Notes: a model not told the origin generated them from the sequence alone. A stretch of 64,000 nucleotides of DNA from Allosphingosinicella indica (GCF_900177405.1 NZ_LT840185.1:1417501-1481500); one strand, 5' to 3'. Numbered from the stretch's first letter, positions 25,940 to 35,259 are shown. A program made the numbers and translations.

Positions 25940-26775
25940 GGCGGCGTGCCGTGCTGGCGCTGGCGGGCGGTTGCGTCGCCGCCGCAGCCTTTGCGCAGAC
26001 CGGCAGCGATCCCTTCCAGCTGTCCGGGCGCGCGGAGCAGGGCGGGCTGCTGCTCGGCACCGCGCCTGAAGGCACCGTCCGCCTGACGCTCGACGGCAAG
26101 CCGGTGCCGCTGGCGCCGGGCGGACGCTTCCTGATCGGGTTCGACCGCGACCAGGGGACGTCGACGGTGCTACAGGCGGAGCGCGCATCCGGCGCCCCCT
26201 TGCGCCAGACCATCGCGGTGTCGCCGCGAAGCTGGCGGATCGAGAATATCAACGTCGCCCGCACGCCCGGCGGCGTCCCCAGCGAAGCCTATCGCATCCA
26301 TCGCGCCGGCGAATTGAAGCGGATCGAGGCGGCGCGCGCGGTTAATTCGTCGAGCGAGGGCTGGCGGCAGCGCTTTGTCTGGCCGGCGACGGGGCGGATC
26401 AGCGGCCTGTTCGGATCGCAGCGCGTCTACCGCGGCGAGCCGGCGGCCTATCATTCCGGCGTGGACGTCGCGCCAGGTAGCGGCGCGCCGGTGGTGGCGC
26501 CGGCGGATGGCGTTGTCGTGCTCGCCGGGCCGCCCGCCTTCAGCCTCGAAGGCAATCTTGTCATCATCGATCACGGCATGGGGCTCAACAGCGCCTTCCT
26601 CCACCTCGCCACCAATACTGTGCGGGAGGGGCAGGCGGTGCGGCAGGGTCAGCTGATCGGCACCGTCGGCGCCACGGGCCGCGCGACCGGGCCGCACCTC
26701 CACTGGAGCATGAAGTGGATCGACGCGCGGCTGGATCCGCAGGCTCTTGCCGGGCCAATGACGCCTGTACGTTAA
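25936..26775 (+). CDS. M23-family peptidoglycan endopeptidase-like protein
   Basis: A 279-residue exported protein beginning at a TTG that overlaps the DUF2093 stop (TTGA), with signal peptide RRRAVLALAGGCVAAAAFAQ. The C-terminal LytM domain holds the zinc ligands His173 and Asp177 (HSGVD) and the HLH motif (His254 and His256, in GPHLHW). All M23 ligands are present, so it is probably an active periplasmic peptidase acting on cell-wall crosslinks. It is the third gene of the xseA operon. Confidence 0.92.
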   Translation: MRRRAVLALAGGCVAAAAFAQTGSDPFQLSGRAEQGGLLLGTAPEGTVRLTLDGKPVPLAPGGRFLIGFDRDQGTSTVLQAERASGAPLRQTIAVSPRSWRIENINVARTPGGVPSEAYRIHRAGELKRIEAARAVNSSSEGWRQRFVWPATGRISGLFGSQRVYRGEPAAYHSGVDVAPGSGAPVVAPADGVVVLAGPPAFSLEGNLVIIDHGMGLNSAFLHLATNTVREGQAVRQGQLIGTVGATGRATGPHLHWSMKWIDARLDPQALAGPMTPVR

Positions 26776-26801
26776 AGGGCGCGCGCTAGCGGCGATCCGC
26801 C

Positions 26802-27341
26802 TTACTGGTCGCGACGAACGCGGATGCTGGGCTGGCCGTCGATCTTCGCCATATAGCTGCCAAGCGCCGAGCGGCTGATCACGATCTTCGATCCCGGCCG
26901 CGGCTTGCGCCCAAGCACATTGTTGTCGGTCTGACGCCAGGTCGCGCCCTCGGCCACCTTCAGCGCCCATTTGCCGTTCTGATCGACAAAGGCATTGGCG
27001 ACGGTGGTCTCGATCTGCTTGACCTCGTCCTCTTCTTTCTCGTCGTCGCCGCCGCCGAACAGGTTGAAGTCGGGCAGCGCGAGGCCGAACAGGGTGCGAC
27101 GCGTCTTTCGGATCTGCTGGCGGTCGACCATCACAACCTCGCGATTGTCGGTCGCGGTCTGCAGCGCAGCGGTCGCTTGGTCGAAACAGGCGAGGCGCTC
27201 GGCCGAATCCGCGACGCCGCGGCAGCGCATCAGCGCTTCATAGGCGGCCGGCCGCTCCTCGGGCTTCTTCTGCGCGGACGCGGGCATCGCCATCGCCGCC
27301 GCCAGAACCACCGTCGACACCGCTATCGTCTTCGCGCTCAT
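26802..27341 (-). CDS. Periplasmic protein of unknown function
   Basis: A 179-residue protein with a signal peptide (MSAKTIAVSTVVLAAAMAMPASAQ). An N-terminal section with two Cys (MRCRGVADSAERLACFDQAT) resembles a small helical hairpin with one disulfide, seen in type VI and BamE-like proteins. An acidic stretch (GGGDDEKEEDEVKQ) precedes a C-terminal beta-rich part. I do not recognise a family with certainty. It is transcribed alone, divergent from the TonB-dependent receptor. Confidence 0.75.
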   Translation of the reverse strand: MSAKTIAVSTVVLAAAMAMPASAQKKPEERPAAYEALMRCRGVADSAERLACFDQATAALQTATDNREVVMVDRQQIRKTRRTLFGLALPDFNLFGGGDDEKEEDEVKQIETTVANAFVDQNGKWALKVAEGATWRQTDNNVLGRKPRPGSKIVISRSALGSYMAKIDGQPSIRVRRDQ

Positions 27342-27579
27342 CGTGACTGAAACCCCATGTCCCGTTAGAGTACCGGTGTAGCACGCCGCGGCGGACGATC
27401 AATCGTTCCAGGCGGCCTCGCGTCATTGTGGCAATTTTGTCACGAGGCACGAAAATGGGCGGTTCTCCCGTGTGGGGGAATTGCGTCCTTCTTGTTACAT
27501 CCCTTAAACAGCGCCCCATGCCAGATAGGGCTGGCAATCAAGATTCTGCGCGCGGCACGGCCGCAAAAAGGGGATCAAT

Positions 27580-30500
27580 ATGAATAAGACTCGTCTTCTC
27601 AACCAGCTGCTGGCCACCACGGTCATCGGCGGCGCGATGGGCCTCGCGGCTCCCGCGTTCGCGCAGCAGGAGCAGGCCGACACGACCGCGACCGGTCCCG
27701 TCGAGAGCCTGACGCCGACCGATCAGGCGACCCAGTCGGCCGATCAGGGCGGCGCCATCGTCGTCACCGGTTCGCGCATTCCGCAGCCGAACCTGACCGC
27801 GGTTTCGCCGGTCACCGTTCTCGGCAGCCAGGAAGTGAAGCTTCAGGGCACGACCCGCACGGAAGATCTCGTCAACACGCTGCCGCAGGCCTTCGCCTCG
27901 CAGGGTGGTAACCTCGCCAACGGCGCGACCGGCACCGCCACCGTCAACCTGCGCGGCCTCGGTTCGGCCCGTACGCTGGTTCTCGTCAACGGCCGCCGTC
28001 TGCTCCCGGGCGATCCGACCTTCCCGGCTCCGGATATCAACACGATCCCGACTGCGGTCGTCGAGCGCGTCGACGTGCTCACCGGCGGCGCCTCGTCGGT
28101 TTACGGTTCGGACGCCGTCGCCGGCGTCGTGAACTTCGTGATGAACACGAACTTCGAGGGCATCCGCCTCGACGGTCAGTACAGCTTCTACCAGCACGAC
28201 AACCGCAACGACGGCCAGGTGCTGGCGGCGCTCAATCGTCGCGGCTTCGCCTACCCGCGTGGTAGCGTCACTGATGGCGGCGGTATCGATCTCAACGCCG
28301 TGTTCGGCGCTGGCTTCGACGACGGCCGCGGCCACGTCACTGCCTATGCCGGCTATCGTAAGCTCGATCCGGTCACCCAGAACCGCCGTGACTATTCGGC
28401 TTGCGCCCTTCAGGCCCGCACGCCCGCTCAGGTCACTGCGGAACCGAACCGCCTCGTCGATTGCGGAGGCTCGGCCACCTCGCCGGAAGGCACGTTCCTC
28501 ACCAACGTCGGCACGTTCCAGACCTCGCCGACCGGCCGTGCGTTCGTTCCGGGTTCGACTGCCTACAACTTCGCGCCGCTGAACTACTATCAGCGTGCCG
28601 ACGAGCGTTACACGTTCGGCGCCTTCGCGGAATATGAGATCAGCCCGGCGGTGAAGCCGTACCTCGAGATCATGTTCATGGACGACCGCACGGTCGCCCA
28701 GATCGCGGAATCGGGCAACTTCGGTAACACCACCAGCGTCAACTGCGACAACCCGCTTCTGTCGGCGCAGCAGCTGGCGCTGGTCTGCCAGCCTGCCAAC
28801 CTGGTCTATCCGGCCGACGATCCCGCGACGCCGGAAGACGAGTCGGACGCTCCGCCGGTCGACTTCATCGACACGGTCAACGGTGGCACCTACAACCGTG
28901 GCGTTCTGTACGTTCTGCGCCGCAACAAGGAAGGTGGTCCGCGTCAGGACGATCTGCAGCACACCAACTTCCGCACGCTCGTCGGTGTGAAGGGCGACAT
29001 CAGCCCGGCTTGGTCGTATGACGCTTACTATCTCTATGGTCGCGTCAACTTCAGCCAGACCTACCTGAACGAGTTCTCGGTTTCGCGTTTGAACCGTGCT
29101 CTCGACGTCGTCACCAACCCGGCCAACGGTCAGCCGGTCTGTCGTTCGGTTCTCGACGGTTCCGACCCGAACTGCGTCCCCTACGATGTGTTCGCCCGCA
29201 ACTCGGTCAATCCGGCAGCGCTTTCGTATCTGCAGACCCCGGGCTTCTCGAACGCGGTCGTCGAGCAGAGCGTTGCCTCGGCCTCGATCACCGGTCTGCT
29301 CGGCGAATATGGCCTGCAGTTCCCGTGGGCGAACGAAGGTCTCGGCATCAACGTCGGCCTCGAATATCGCAAGGACGCGGTCGATTATCGCACCGATGCG
29401 GGCTTCCAGGCGGGCGATCTTGCCGGCCAGGGCGCGCCGTCGCTCCCGGTCCAGGGTTCGTTCGACGTTCGCGAGCTCTACGCCGAGGCGCGTCTGCCGA
29501 TCGTGACGGACGGCTTCTTCCACTATCTCGCGGTCGAGGGCGGCTACCGCTACTCGAAGTACGAGATCGGTGGCGGCGGCAGCTTCTCGACCGACTCGTA
29601 CAAGATCGGCCTCGACTTCTCGCCGATCCGGGACATCCGCCTGCGCGCTTCGTACAACCGTGCGGTCCGTGCGCCGAACATCCAGGAGCTCTTCGCTCCG
29701 GTGCGCGTCGCTCTGACGGGTAACTCCGATCCGTGTGCGGGTGACTTCAACGACGATACGCCGCAGACCGCTCCGACCGCGACGGCCGCGCAGTGCGCCC
29801 TCACCGGCGTCACGGCTGCCCAGTACGGCAACATCGCCGCCAACCCGGCGGGTCAGTACAACGGCCAGATCGGTGGTAACGCTGCTCTGTCGCCGGAGAA
29901 GTCGGACACCTACTCGGTCGGTGTCGTCCTCCAGCCGCGCTTCCTTCCGGGCTTCGCGGCGACGGTCGATTACTTCAACATCAAGGTGGCTAACACCATC
30001 TCGACGATCGGGTACGACACGATCCTGCAGACCTGCATCGACTCCGCTGATCCCGACTTCTGCGGCCGGATCAACCGCGATGCGCGTGGTTCGCTGTGGC
30101 TGACGCCGAACGGCTTCATCCAGGATCTGAACACCAATATCGGTAGCATCAAGACCTCCGGTATCGACGTTGGCCTGTCCTACACCACCGAGATCGGTGA
30201 TCTGGGCACCCTTGGCTTCAACTTCGTCGGCACCTGGCTGGACAAGATCACCACCGACAACGGCGTTTCGACCCCGTATGACTGCACCGGTTACTTCGGT
30301 CTCCAGTGCGGCACGCCGAACCCCGAATGGCGGCACAAGGCGCGCCTGACCTACACCTCGCCTGAAGGTATTGGTCTGTCGCTCCAGTGGCGCTACTTCG
30401 ACTCGGTCGACGTGGATCGTCTGAGCCCGAACCCGACGCTGGCGGCGACGCCGACGGCCGCGTTCAACATCAACGGCATCAAGGCTCAGAGCTACTTCGA

Positions 30501-30711
30501 TCTGACCTCGACCTTCCGTATCGGCGAGAACTATTCGTTCCGCCTCGGTGTGAACAACATCCTCGACCGCTCGCCGCCGGTGATCGGTTCGAACGGTGCC
30601 TCGGGCGTCATCAACGCCTGCCCGGGCGTCACCTGCTCGGGTAACACCTTCCCGCAGGTCTATGACGCGCTGGGTCGGTACATCTTCGCCGGCGTCACCC
30701 TCGACTTCTAA
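27580..30711 (+). CDS. Large TonB-dependent outer-membrane receptor
   Basis: A 1043-residue receptor. A signal peptide (to about residue 28, APAFAQQ) is followed by a TonB-box-like AIVVTGSRI (residues 59-67), a plug domain with TVNLRGLGSARTLVLVNGRR and GGASSVYGSDAVAGVVNFV, and a 22-strand barrel ending in Phe (FAGVTLDF). It takes up an unknown ligand using TonB energy from ExbBD. The ribosome site AAAAAGGGGA is 6-7 nt before the ATG. Codon choice favours CGT, GGT and GTT far more than its neighbours, as in the fusA and tuf genes, implying very high expression. A terminator and then two 2OG oxygenase genes follow. Confidence 0.96.
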   Translation: MNKTRLLNQLLATTVIGGAMGLAAPAFAQQEQADTTATGPVESLTPTDQATQSADQGGAIVVTGSRIPQPNLTAVSPVTVLGSQEVKLQGTTRTEDLVNTLPQAFASQGGNLANGATGTATVNLRGLGSARTLVLVNGRRLLPGDPTFPAPDINTIPTAVVERVDVLTGGASSVYGSDAVAGVVNFVMNTNFEGIRLDGQYSFYQHDNRNDGQVLAALNRRGFAYPRGSVTDGGGIDLNAVFGAGFDDGRGHVTAYAGYRKLDPVTQNRRDYSACALQARTPAQVTAEPNRLVDCGGSATSPEGTFLTNVGTFQTSPTGRAFVPGSTAYNFAPLNYYQRADERYTFGAFAEYEISPAVKPYLEIMFMDDRTVAQIAESGNFGNTTSVNCDNPLLSAQQLALVCQPANLVYPADDPATPEDESDAPPVDFIDTVNGGTYNRGVLYVLRRNKEGGPRQDDLQHTNFRTLVGVKGDISPAWSYDAYYLYGRVNFSQTYLNEFSVSRLNRALDVVTNPANGQPVCRSVLDGSDPNCVPYDVFARNSVNPAALSYLQTPGFSNAVVEQSVASASITGLLGEYGLQFPWANEGLGINVGLEYRKDAVDYRTDAGFQAGDLAGQGAPSLPVQGSFDVRELYAEARLPIVTDGFFHYLAVEGGYRYSKYEIGGGGSFSTDSYKIGLDFSPIRDIRLRASYNRAVRAPNIQELFAPVRVALTGNSDPCAGDFNDDTPQTAPTATAAQCALTGVTAAQYGNIAANPAGQYNGQIGGNAALSPEKSDTYSVGVVLQPRFLPGFAATVDYFNIKVANTISTIGYDTILQTCIDSADPDFCGRINRDARGSLWLTPNGFIQDLNTNIGSIKTSGIDVGLSYTTEIGDLGTLGFNFVGTWLDKITTDNGVSTPYDCTGYFGLQCGTPNPEWRHKARLTYTSPEGIGLSLQWRYFDSVDVDRLSPNPTLAATPTAAFNINGIKAQSYFDLTSTFRIGENYSFRLGVNNILDRSPPVIGSNGASGVINACPGVTCSGNTFPQVYDALGRYIFAGVTLDF

Positions 30712-30737
30712 GTCGAAGGCCAAAGGCAAAAAACTTG

Positions 30738-30770
30738 AACGGCGGGCCTGGTGCCCGCCGTTTTCTTTTT
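30738..30770 (+). terminator. Intrinsic terminator after the TonB-dependent receptor
   Basis: A perfect 10-bp stem AACGGCGGGC/GCCCGCCGTT (30738-30747 with 30753-30762) with a 5-nt loop, followed by a T-rich tract. It leaves only 23 nt before the next gene, so the downstream oxygenase genes may be expressed by partial read-through of a strong transcript. Confidence 0.9.
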
Positions 30771-30793
30771 GGGCGAGCGCGCTATGACGGGCC

Positions 30794-31966
30794 ATGGCCA
30801 CGACCGCGCAGCCGCCCCCCTCTCCCGCCGAGTTGCAAGCCGATCAGGCCGCGGCGCGGGGTGATGCCGCGACTGCGCGGCGCCTGCTGGAAGATGCCAG
30901 CAGGACGGCCCCCGACCGCGCCGAAACCTGGCTCAAGCTCTCCGCGATGTGCCGCGCTTCGGGCGACGTGCCTGCCGCGCTGGACGCGATCGGCGGCGCG
31001 CTGCGGATCGATCCGCTCGCCTTCGTGCCGCTGCTGATGAAGGCCAACCTCCTGGACGCGGCGGGCCGCAGGGCGGAAGCGGGCGAGGCTTATGGCAATG
31101 CGCTCGCGCAACGCCCCTCACCGGCACCGGGCCACCTGAGCAACGCGATCGCCCAGGCCGAGGCGCGTCATGCTGAGCATCTCGAAGCCGCCGCCGTGCG
31201 GCTTGCGAAGGCGGGCGCCGCGACAGAAGCAGCTCTCTCCGGATCGGAGGCTCGCCGGGCGGCGCGGTTCCGCAGCAACATCCTGCGCACGACCCGCGTG
31301 TTCCACTCCGAACCGACGCACTTCCATTACCCCGGCCTCGCCGAGCGGGAGTTTCACGATCGCGAGGATTTCCCGTGGCTCGAAACGCTGGAGGTCGCGA
31401 CCGATACGATCGCCGCCGATTTCGAACGCGTCATGGCAGCCGAGCGCGCCGAGCTGGTGCCCTACATCCAGTATCCCGAGGATGTGCCGCTCCGCCAATG
31501 GACGGCGCTCAACCAATCTAAGGCGTGGACCGCGATCCATCTGCTCCAGAATGGCGAGCGGGTCGAGGCGAACGCGCGGCATTGCGAAGCGACGATGGCG
31601 GTGCTCGCCAGGCTCGATCAGCCCGATATCGCGCGGCGCTCGCCCAATGCGATGTTCTCGCTGCTCGCGCCTGGTACGCACATCCCGCCGCATGTCGGAG
31701 TCTCCAACGCGCGGCTCGTCTGCCACCTGCCGCTGATCGTGCCCGATGGCTGCTGGTTCCGCGCTGGGGCGGAACGGCGTGCGTGGAAGCGTGGCGAGGC
31801 TTTCGTGTTCGACGACACGATCGAGCATGAGGCGATGAACCCAAGCCAGGCGCTGCGTGTCGTCTTCATCATCGACACCTGGCACCCCGGTCTGTCAAAG
31901 GGCGAACGCGCCGCGGTGCGCGCGATCATGGAAGCGAGCGACGGCGGCGAAGGCGAAGGCATCTGA
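30794..31966 (+). CDS. TPR-linked aspartyl/asparaginyl beta-hydroxylase
   Basis: A 390-residue protein. Residues 10-150 form TPR-like helices, and residues 165-370 an Asp/Asn beta-hydroxylase (AspH) domain. The iron ligands expected from human AspH are present: His300 in IPPHVGVSNARLVCHLPL and His345 in FDDTIEHEAMN, with no carboxylate between, as in AspH. This family hydroxylates Asp or Asn side chains of peptides or proteins using 2-oxoglutarate and Fe(II). Its substrate here is unknown. It overlaps the next oxygenase gene by one base, forming a pair behind the receptor. Confidence 0.88.
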   Translation: MATTAQPPPSPAELQADQAAARGDAATARRLLEDASRTAPDRAETWLKLSAMCRASGDVPAALDAIGGALRIDPLAFVPLLMKANLLDAAGRRAEAGEAYGNALAQRPSPAPGHLSNAIAQAEARHAEHLEAAAVRLAKAGAATEAALSGSEARRAARFRSNILRTTRVFHSEPTHFHYPGLAEREFHDREDFPWLETLEVATDTIAADFERVMAAERAELVPYIQYPEDVPLRQWTALNQSKAWTAIHLLQNGERVEANARHCEATMAVLARLDQPDIARRSPNAMFSLLAPGTHIPPHVGVSNARLVCHLPLIVPDGCWFRAGAERRAWKRGEAFVFDDTIEHEAMNPSQALRVVFIIDTWHPGLSKGERAAVRAIMEASDGGEGEGI

Positions 31967-33483
31967 TGAACAGCACGATTCAATTCCGGCCCGCGGGCGC
32001 CGCCACGGCGGACAGTCCCGATGCCGCCGCCGACGCGGGGCTCGATGCGCTGCGCGAGGGCCGCGAGGCGGAGGTCCTGCCGCGGCTCGATCGCGCCGCC
32101 GCGGCGCATCCGGGTCATGCCCGGCTCCATCAGGTGATCGGGCTGCTCCGCCGCGAGTTGGATCAGCTCAAGCCCGCGCTTGCCGCGTTCGAGCGTGCCG
32201 CCGCGCGCGCACCCGCCGATCCGCGCATCGCCCACGGCCATGCCCGCGCGGCGCTGGAGGCGGGGCTCCCCTCGAAGCCGCTGTTCGATCATGCCGCCAG
32301 CCTTGCTCCACGCGATGGCGACGTGCTGCTCGGCCGCAGCGCCGCGCAATTCGCCGACGGCGGGCCAGAGGCCGCGCTGCCCGATCTTGAAATCATCCTC
32401 GGCGCCAATCCCGGTTGGCTCCCCGGCCATGCGCTGATGGCGCGGCTGCGCTGGCTGATCGGTGATCGCGAGCATTTCGCCGACAGCTACAAGCGCGCTC
32501 TCGGCACCGCACCCGGCGACATCAACCTGTGGCGCGATCTCATCACGACGCTGACCCATGCCGACCAGTTCGAATCCGCGCTCGCCGCGATCGCACAAGG
32601 GCGCATCTCTGCCGGCCAGCATATCGTGTTCGACGTCAACGAGGCGGTGTGCGTTGCCGAGATGGGCGACATCGCGACGGCGGACCGGCTGTTCGCCAAG
32701 CTCGGTACCATCGACGACGTCACCGTCGCCGTCCGCCACATCCGCCATCTGCTCCGCGCGGGCCGTCCCGACGAGGCAATCGCGCTGGCGCTGCCGTGGA
32801 CCGGCCGTCCCGAAGCGGCGATGGTATGGCCCTATCTGTCGATTGCCTGGCGGCTGACCGATGATCCGCGCTGGCAATGGCTGGAGGGCGACGAACGCCT
32901 CGTCCGCCATTTCGATCTCGACGAGCTTGCGCCCGGCCTCGACGCGCTCGCCGAGCGGTTGCGCGTGCTGCACAACACCAGCCATCAGCCGCTGGAGCAA
33001 TCGGTGCGCGGCGGGACGCAGACCGACGGCCCGCTGTTCCGCCGCATCGAGCCGGAGATTCAGGCGCTCCGAGCCGCGATCGTTCGCGCGGTCGAGACCT
33101 ATGTCGACGGGCTGCCGCCTGTCGATGCGACCCATCCCTTCCTGGGGGTGCCCCGCGACGGACCAGTGCGCTTCGCCGGATCCTGGTCGGTGCGGCTCCA
33201 GCAACAGGGGCATCATTCGAACCACATCCACCCGCAAGGCTGGATCAGCTCGGCCTTCTACGTGGCGCTGCCCGATGCGGCGGAGCGCGGGGCCGATCCG
33301 GCGGGCTGGCTCCAGCTCGGCGTGCCGCAGACCGAGCTTGGCGTCGATCTGCCGCCGACGCGAGTGATCGAGCCCAAGCCGGGCCGGCTCGCACTCTTCC
33401 CCTCGACGATGTGGCACGGGACGGTGCCATTCGACGCCGGCGAGCGGCTTACCGTCGCGTTCGACGTCGCGCGCGGACGCTGA
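31966..33483 (+). CDS. TPR-linked 2-oxoglutarate-Fe(II) oxygenase
   Basis: A 505-residue protein. Residues 25-300 form TPR-like repeats, followed by an oxygenase domain of the putative 2OG-Fe(II) oxygenase type (2OG-FeII_Oxy_5-like). Candidate iron ligands are His420 and His422 (SNHIHPQGW) and His484 (FPSTMWHGTVPF), and the closing RLTVAFDV strand is typical. The exact HxD/H triad is not obvious. It overlaps the upstream beta-hydroxylase gene by one nucleotide, so both are co-expressed and may act on the same target. Substrate unknown. Confidence 0.82.
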   Translation: MNSTIQFRPAGAATADSPDAAADAGLDALREGREAEVLPRLDRAAAAHPGHARLHQVIGLLRRELDQLKPALAAFERAAARAPADPRIAHGHARAALEAGLPSKPLFDHAASLAPRDGDVLLGRSAAQFADGGPEAALPDLEIILGANPGWLPGHALMARLRWLIGDREHFADSYKRALGTAPGDINLWRDLITTLTHADQFESALAAIAQGRISAGQHIVFDVNEAVCVAEMGDIATADRLFAKLGTIDDVTVAVRHIRHLLRAGRPDEAIALALPWTGRPEAAMVWPYLSIAWRLTDDPRWQWLEGDERLVRHFDLDELAPGLDALAERLRVLHNTSHQPLEQSVRGGTQTDGPLFRRIEPEIQALRAAIVRAVETYVDGLPPVDATHPFLGVPRDGPVRFAGSWSVRLQQQGHHSNHIHPQGWISSAFYVALPDAAERGADPAGWLQLGVPQTELGVDLPPTRVIEPKPGRLALFPSTMWHGTVPFDAGERLTVAFDVARGR

Positions 33484-33502
33484 CGCCCGCGGCGCTGCCG
33501 CG

Positions 33503-33610
33503 TCAGTACTGCTTGCTCTTCGGCGGCTGGGTCTCGTCGGTCGACTTCTCTTCCAGCGGCTTCTTGTCGAGCGGCGGCGCGGATTTGTTGCTGTCCTTGG
33601 GGCCGAGCAT
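33503..33610 (-). CDS. Possible small hydrophilic protein, 35 residues
   Basis: A 36-codon frame starting ATG at 33610, preceded by AAGGA with 9 nt spacing. It reads MLGPKDSNKSAPPLDKKPLE and continues with Glu, Lys, Thr, Pro and Gln to KSKQY. It is strongly charged, with no membrane segment or Cys. It is supported only by its start context and amino-acid composition. It lies between the oxygenase gene and the rpsI terminator, in a 270-nt gap otherwise without genes. Confidence 0.4.
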   Translation of the reverse strand: MLGPKDSNKSAPPLDKKPLEEKSTDETQPPKSKQY

Positions 33611-33691
33611 GGCGGTGGTCCTTCGCTGATCGATGAAGCGCGGATCGTCTCCGCTGGTCCGGCGCGCGTCAAGCCGGCGTGATGCGGACCC

Positions 33692-33729
33692 AAAGAAAAA
33701 GGGCGGCCCGGTTGCCCGGACCGCCCTTC
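33692..33729 (-). terminator. Intrinsic terminator of the rplM-rpsI operon
   Basis: On the minus strand the stem GAAGGGCGGTCCGGG pairs with CCGGGCCGCCCTT (one mismatched position), followed by TTTTTCTTT. It lies 25 nt after the rpsI stop. Confidence 0.88.
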
Positions 33730-33753
33730 AAAGGCTTTGCGACCGTGTGCCGA

Positions 33754-34326
33754 TCAGCGCTTCGAGAACTGGAAGCTGCGGCGCGCCTTGGCGCGGCCAT
33801 ACTTCTTGCGCTCGACCGCGCGGCTGTCGCGCGTGAGGAAGCCCGCACGCTTGACGGTGGTGCGCAGCGCCGGCTCGTAGCGGGTCAGCGCCTGGCTGAT
33901 GCCGTGCTTCACCGCACCGGCCTGGCCCGAAAGCCCGCCGCCGGTGACGGTGCAGACGACGTCATACTGGCCTTCGCGGCCGGCGACGCCGAACGGCTGG
34001 TTGATGACGAGACGCAGCGTCGGGCGCGCAAAGTAGACGGCCTGATCGCGGCCGTTGACCGTGATCTTGCCCGAGCCCGGCTTCAGCCAGACGCGCGCGA
34101 CGGCGTCCTTGCGGCGGCCGGTGGCATAGGCGCGGCCCTGCTTGTCGAGCTGCTGCTCGCGAAGCGGGGCTTCCGGCTGCTGCGGCTGGACCGGAGCGGC
34201 CTCCTGCTGCGGTGCATCGGCCGATGCGTCCGCGGCGGCGGGAGCCTCGGCGGCGTCCGGCGCGGCGGGGGCCGGCTGGTTGGTCAGATTGCCGAGATCG
34301 GCAAGGGACTGGCGATTGTCGGTCAT
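33754..34326 (-). CDS. rpsI: 30S ribosomal protein S9 with N-terminal extension
   Basis: A 190-residue S9. The canonical part begins near residue 66 ([18 protein letters not shown]) and ends with the required basic tail RRSFQFSKR, which reaches the P site. The first 65 residues are an Ala/Pro/Gln-rich acidic extension. S9 in E. coli is about 130 residues. It shares one base with the rplM stop. Confidence 0.97.
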   Translation of the reverse strand: MTDNRQSLADLGNLTNQPAPAAPDAAEAPAAADASADAPQQEAAPVQPQQPEAPLREQQLDKQGRAYATGRRKDAVARVWLKPGSGKITVNGRDQAVYFARPTLRLVINQPFGVAGREGQYDVVCTVTGGGLSGQAGAVKHGISQALTRYEPALRTTVKRAGFLTRDSRAVERKKYGRAKARRSFQFSKR

Positions 34327-34805
34327 CAGGCACCCACCTTGTTCTTGCGGCTCATGCCCGCGACGTCGAGGGTTTCGGGGTTCTGGCCGCCGTGCGGATG
34401 CTCGGTGCCGTTGTAGAGGTGCAGCGCGCGCATCTGATCGCGGCCCAGCGGACCGCGCGGGATCATGCGCTCGACGGCCTTTTCAAGAATGCGCTCGGGG
34501 AAACGACCCTCGAGGATCTTGTCGGCGCGGACTTCCTTGAGGCCGCCCGGATAGCCGGTATGCTTGTAATACATCTTCTGCTGCAGCTTGCGGCCCGTGA
34601 ACTTCACCTTGTCCGCGTTGATGATGACGACATGGTCGCCACAATCGACGTGCGGGGTGTAGCTCGGCTTGTGCTTGCCGCGCAGGATGTTGGCGACGAT
34701 CGTGGCGAGACGCCCGACCACCAGCCCGTCGGCATCGATCAGATGCCACTTCTTTTCGACCTCGGCCGGCTTCGCCGACTTCGTGGTCTTCAACAGCGCC
34801 TTCAT
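34326..34805 (-). CDS. rplM: 50S ribosomal protein L13
   Basis: A 159-residue L13, starting [20 protein letters not shown], with [39 protein letters not shown] and [20 protein letters not shown], all typical. It binds 23S rRNA domain II. It is the first gene of the conserved rplM-rpsI operon, with a probable promoter at 34865-34893. Confidence 0.98.
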   Translation of the reverse strand: MKALLKTTKSAKPAEVEKKWHLIDADGLVVGRLATIVANILRGKHKPSYTPHVDCGDHVVIINADKVKFTGRKLQQKMYYKHTGYPGGLKEVRADKILEGRFPERILEKAVERMIPRGPLGRDQMRALHLYNGTEHPHGGQNPETLDVAGMSRKNKVGA

Positions 34806-34864
34806 GGGGCCAGACCTCTTGAAAATGAACTGCGCCGCCCACTGGGGACGGCGCCGGTGGCGCG

Positions 34865-34893
34865 CTATTCGCAGCGGCGCCCGATAAAGTCAA
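34865..34893 (-). promoter_or_regulatory. Probable promoter of rplM-rpsI
   Basis: On the minus strand a -35 TTGACT (34893-34888) and a weak -10 GAATAG (34870-34865) are separated by 17 nt, about 60 nt before the rplM start. The -35 element is good; the -10 is poor. Confidence 0.45.
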
Positions 34894-34935
34894 GAAATGA
34901 GCGGGTTTGCCGAGAGGTATCACGATACCGCAGGA

Positions 34936-35259
34936 CTACCGCCGCGTGCTGCTCTCCGCCGCCCAGCGCGCGTAATCGGGAAGCGCATCGGCGATCGGCC
35001 AGGTGACGATGGCCGGCACGTCATAGCTGTGCAGCGCGGCGATACGGGCGGTGAGCGCGGGTGCGGCCTCGGCGGCGGTCTTGAAGATCACGGGTACTTC
35101 GCTGCTGGTCTCGATTGCGCCCTGCCAGCGATAGATCGACCGGCAGGGACCCAGAATGTTGACGCAGGCGGCGAGCCCTTCCTCGACGGCCACGCGTCCG
35201 ATCCGCTCGGCCTCCTCGGCGTTGGCGAAGACCGCGTAGACAGAGACGATCGCGGTCAC
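34936..35259 (-). CDS. cutA: CutA-family divalent-cation tolerance protein
   Basis: A 107-residue CutA, starting GTG (VTAIVSVYAVFANAEEAERIG). Family motifs are GLAACVNILGPCRSIYRWQG and EVPVIFKTA, and it ends with the typical WAAESSTRR. CutA forms a PII-like trimer and is linked to copper or other divalent-cation tolerance in E. coli; the mechanism is unsettled. Its start overlaps the ctaA stop (GTGA), so translation is coupled. Confidence 0.95.
   Translation of the reverse strand: MTAIVSVYAVFANAEEAERIGRVAVEEGLAACVNILGPCRSIYRWQGAIETSSEVPVIFKTAAEAAPALTARIAALHSYDVPAIVTWPIADALPDYARWAAESSTRR

Noticed and set aside
27342-27579. A specific promoter for the TonB-dependent receptor
   Set aside because: The 238-nt gap has a TTGCGT and TTAAAC pair at a 17-nt spacing, but both elements match the consensus poorly, so I do not call it.
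27538-30801. A 1087-codon open frame on the minus strand opposite the TonB-dependent receptor
   Set aside because: It is the shadow of a GC-rich, codon-biased gene. Its product is Arg/Asp/Val-rich with no membrane, signal or domain pattern, while the plus frame is a clear receptor.
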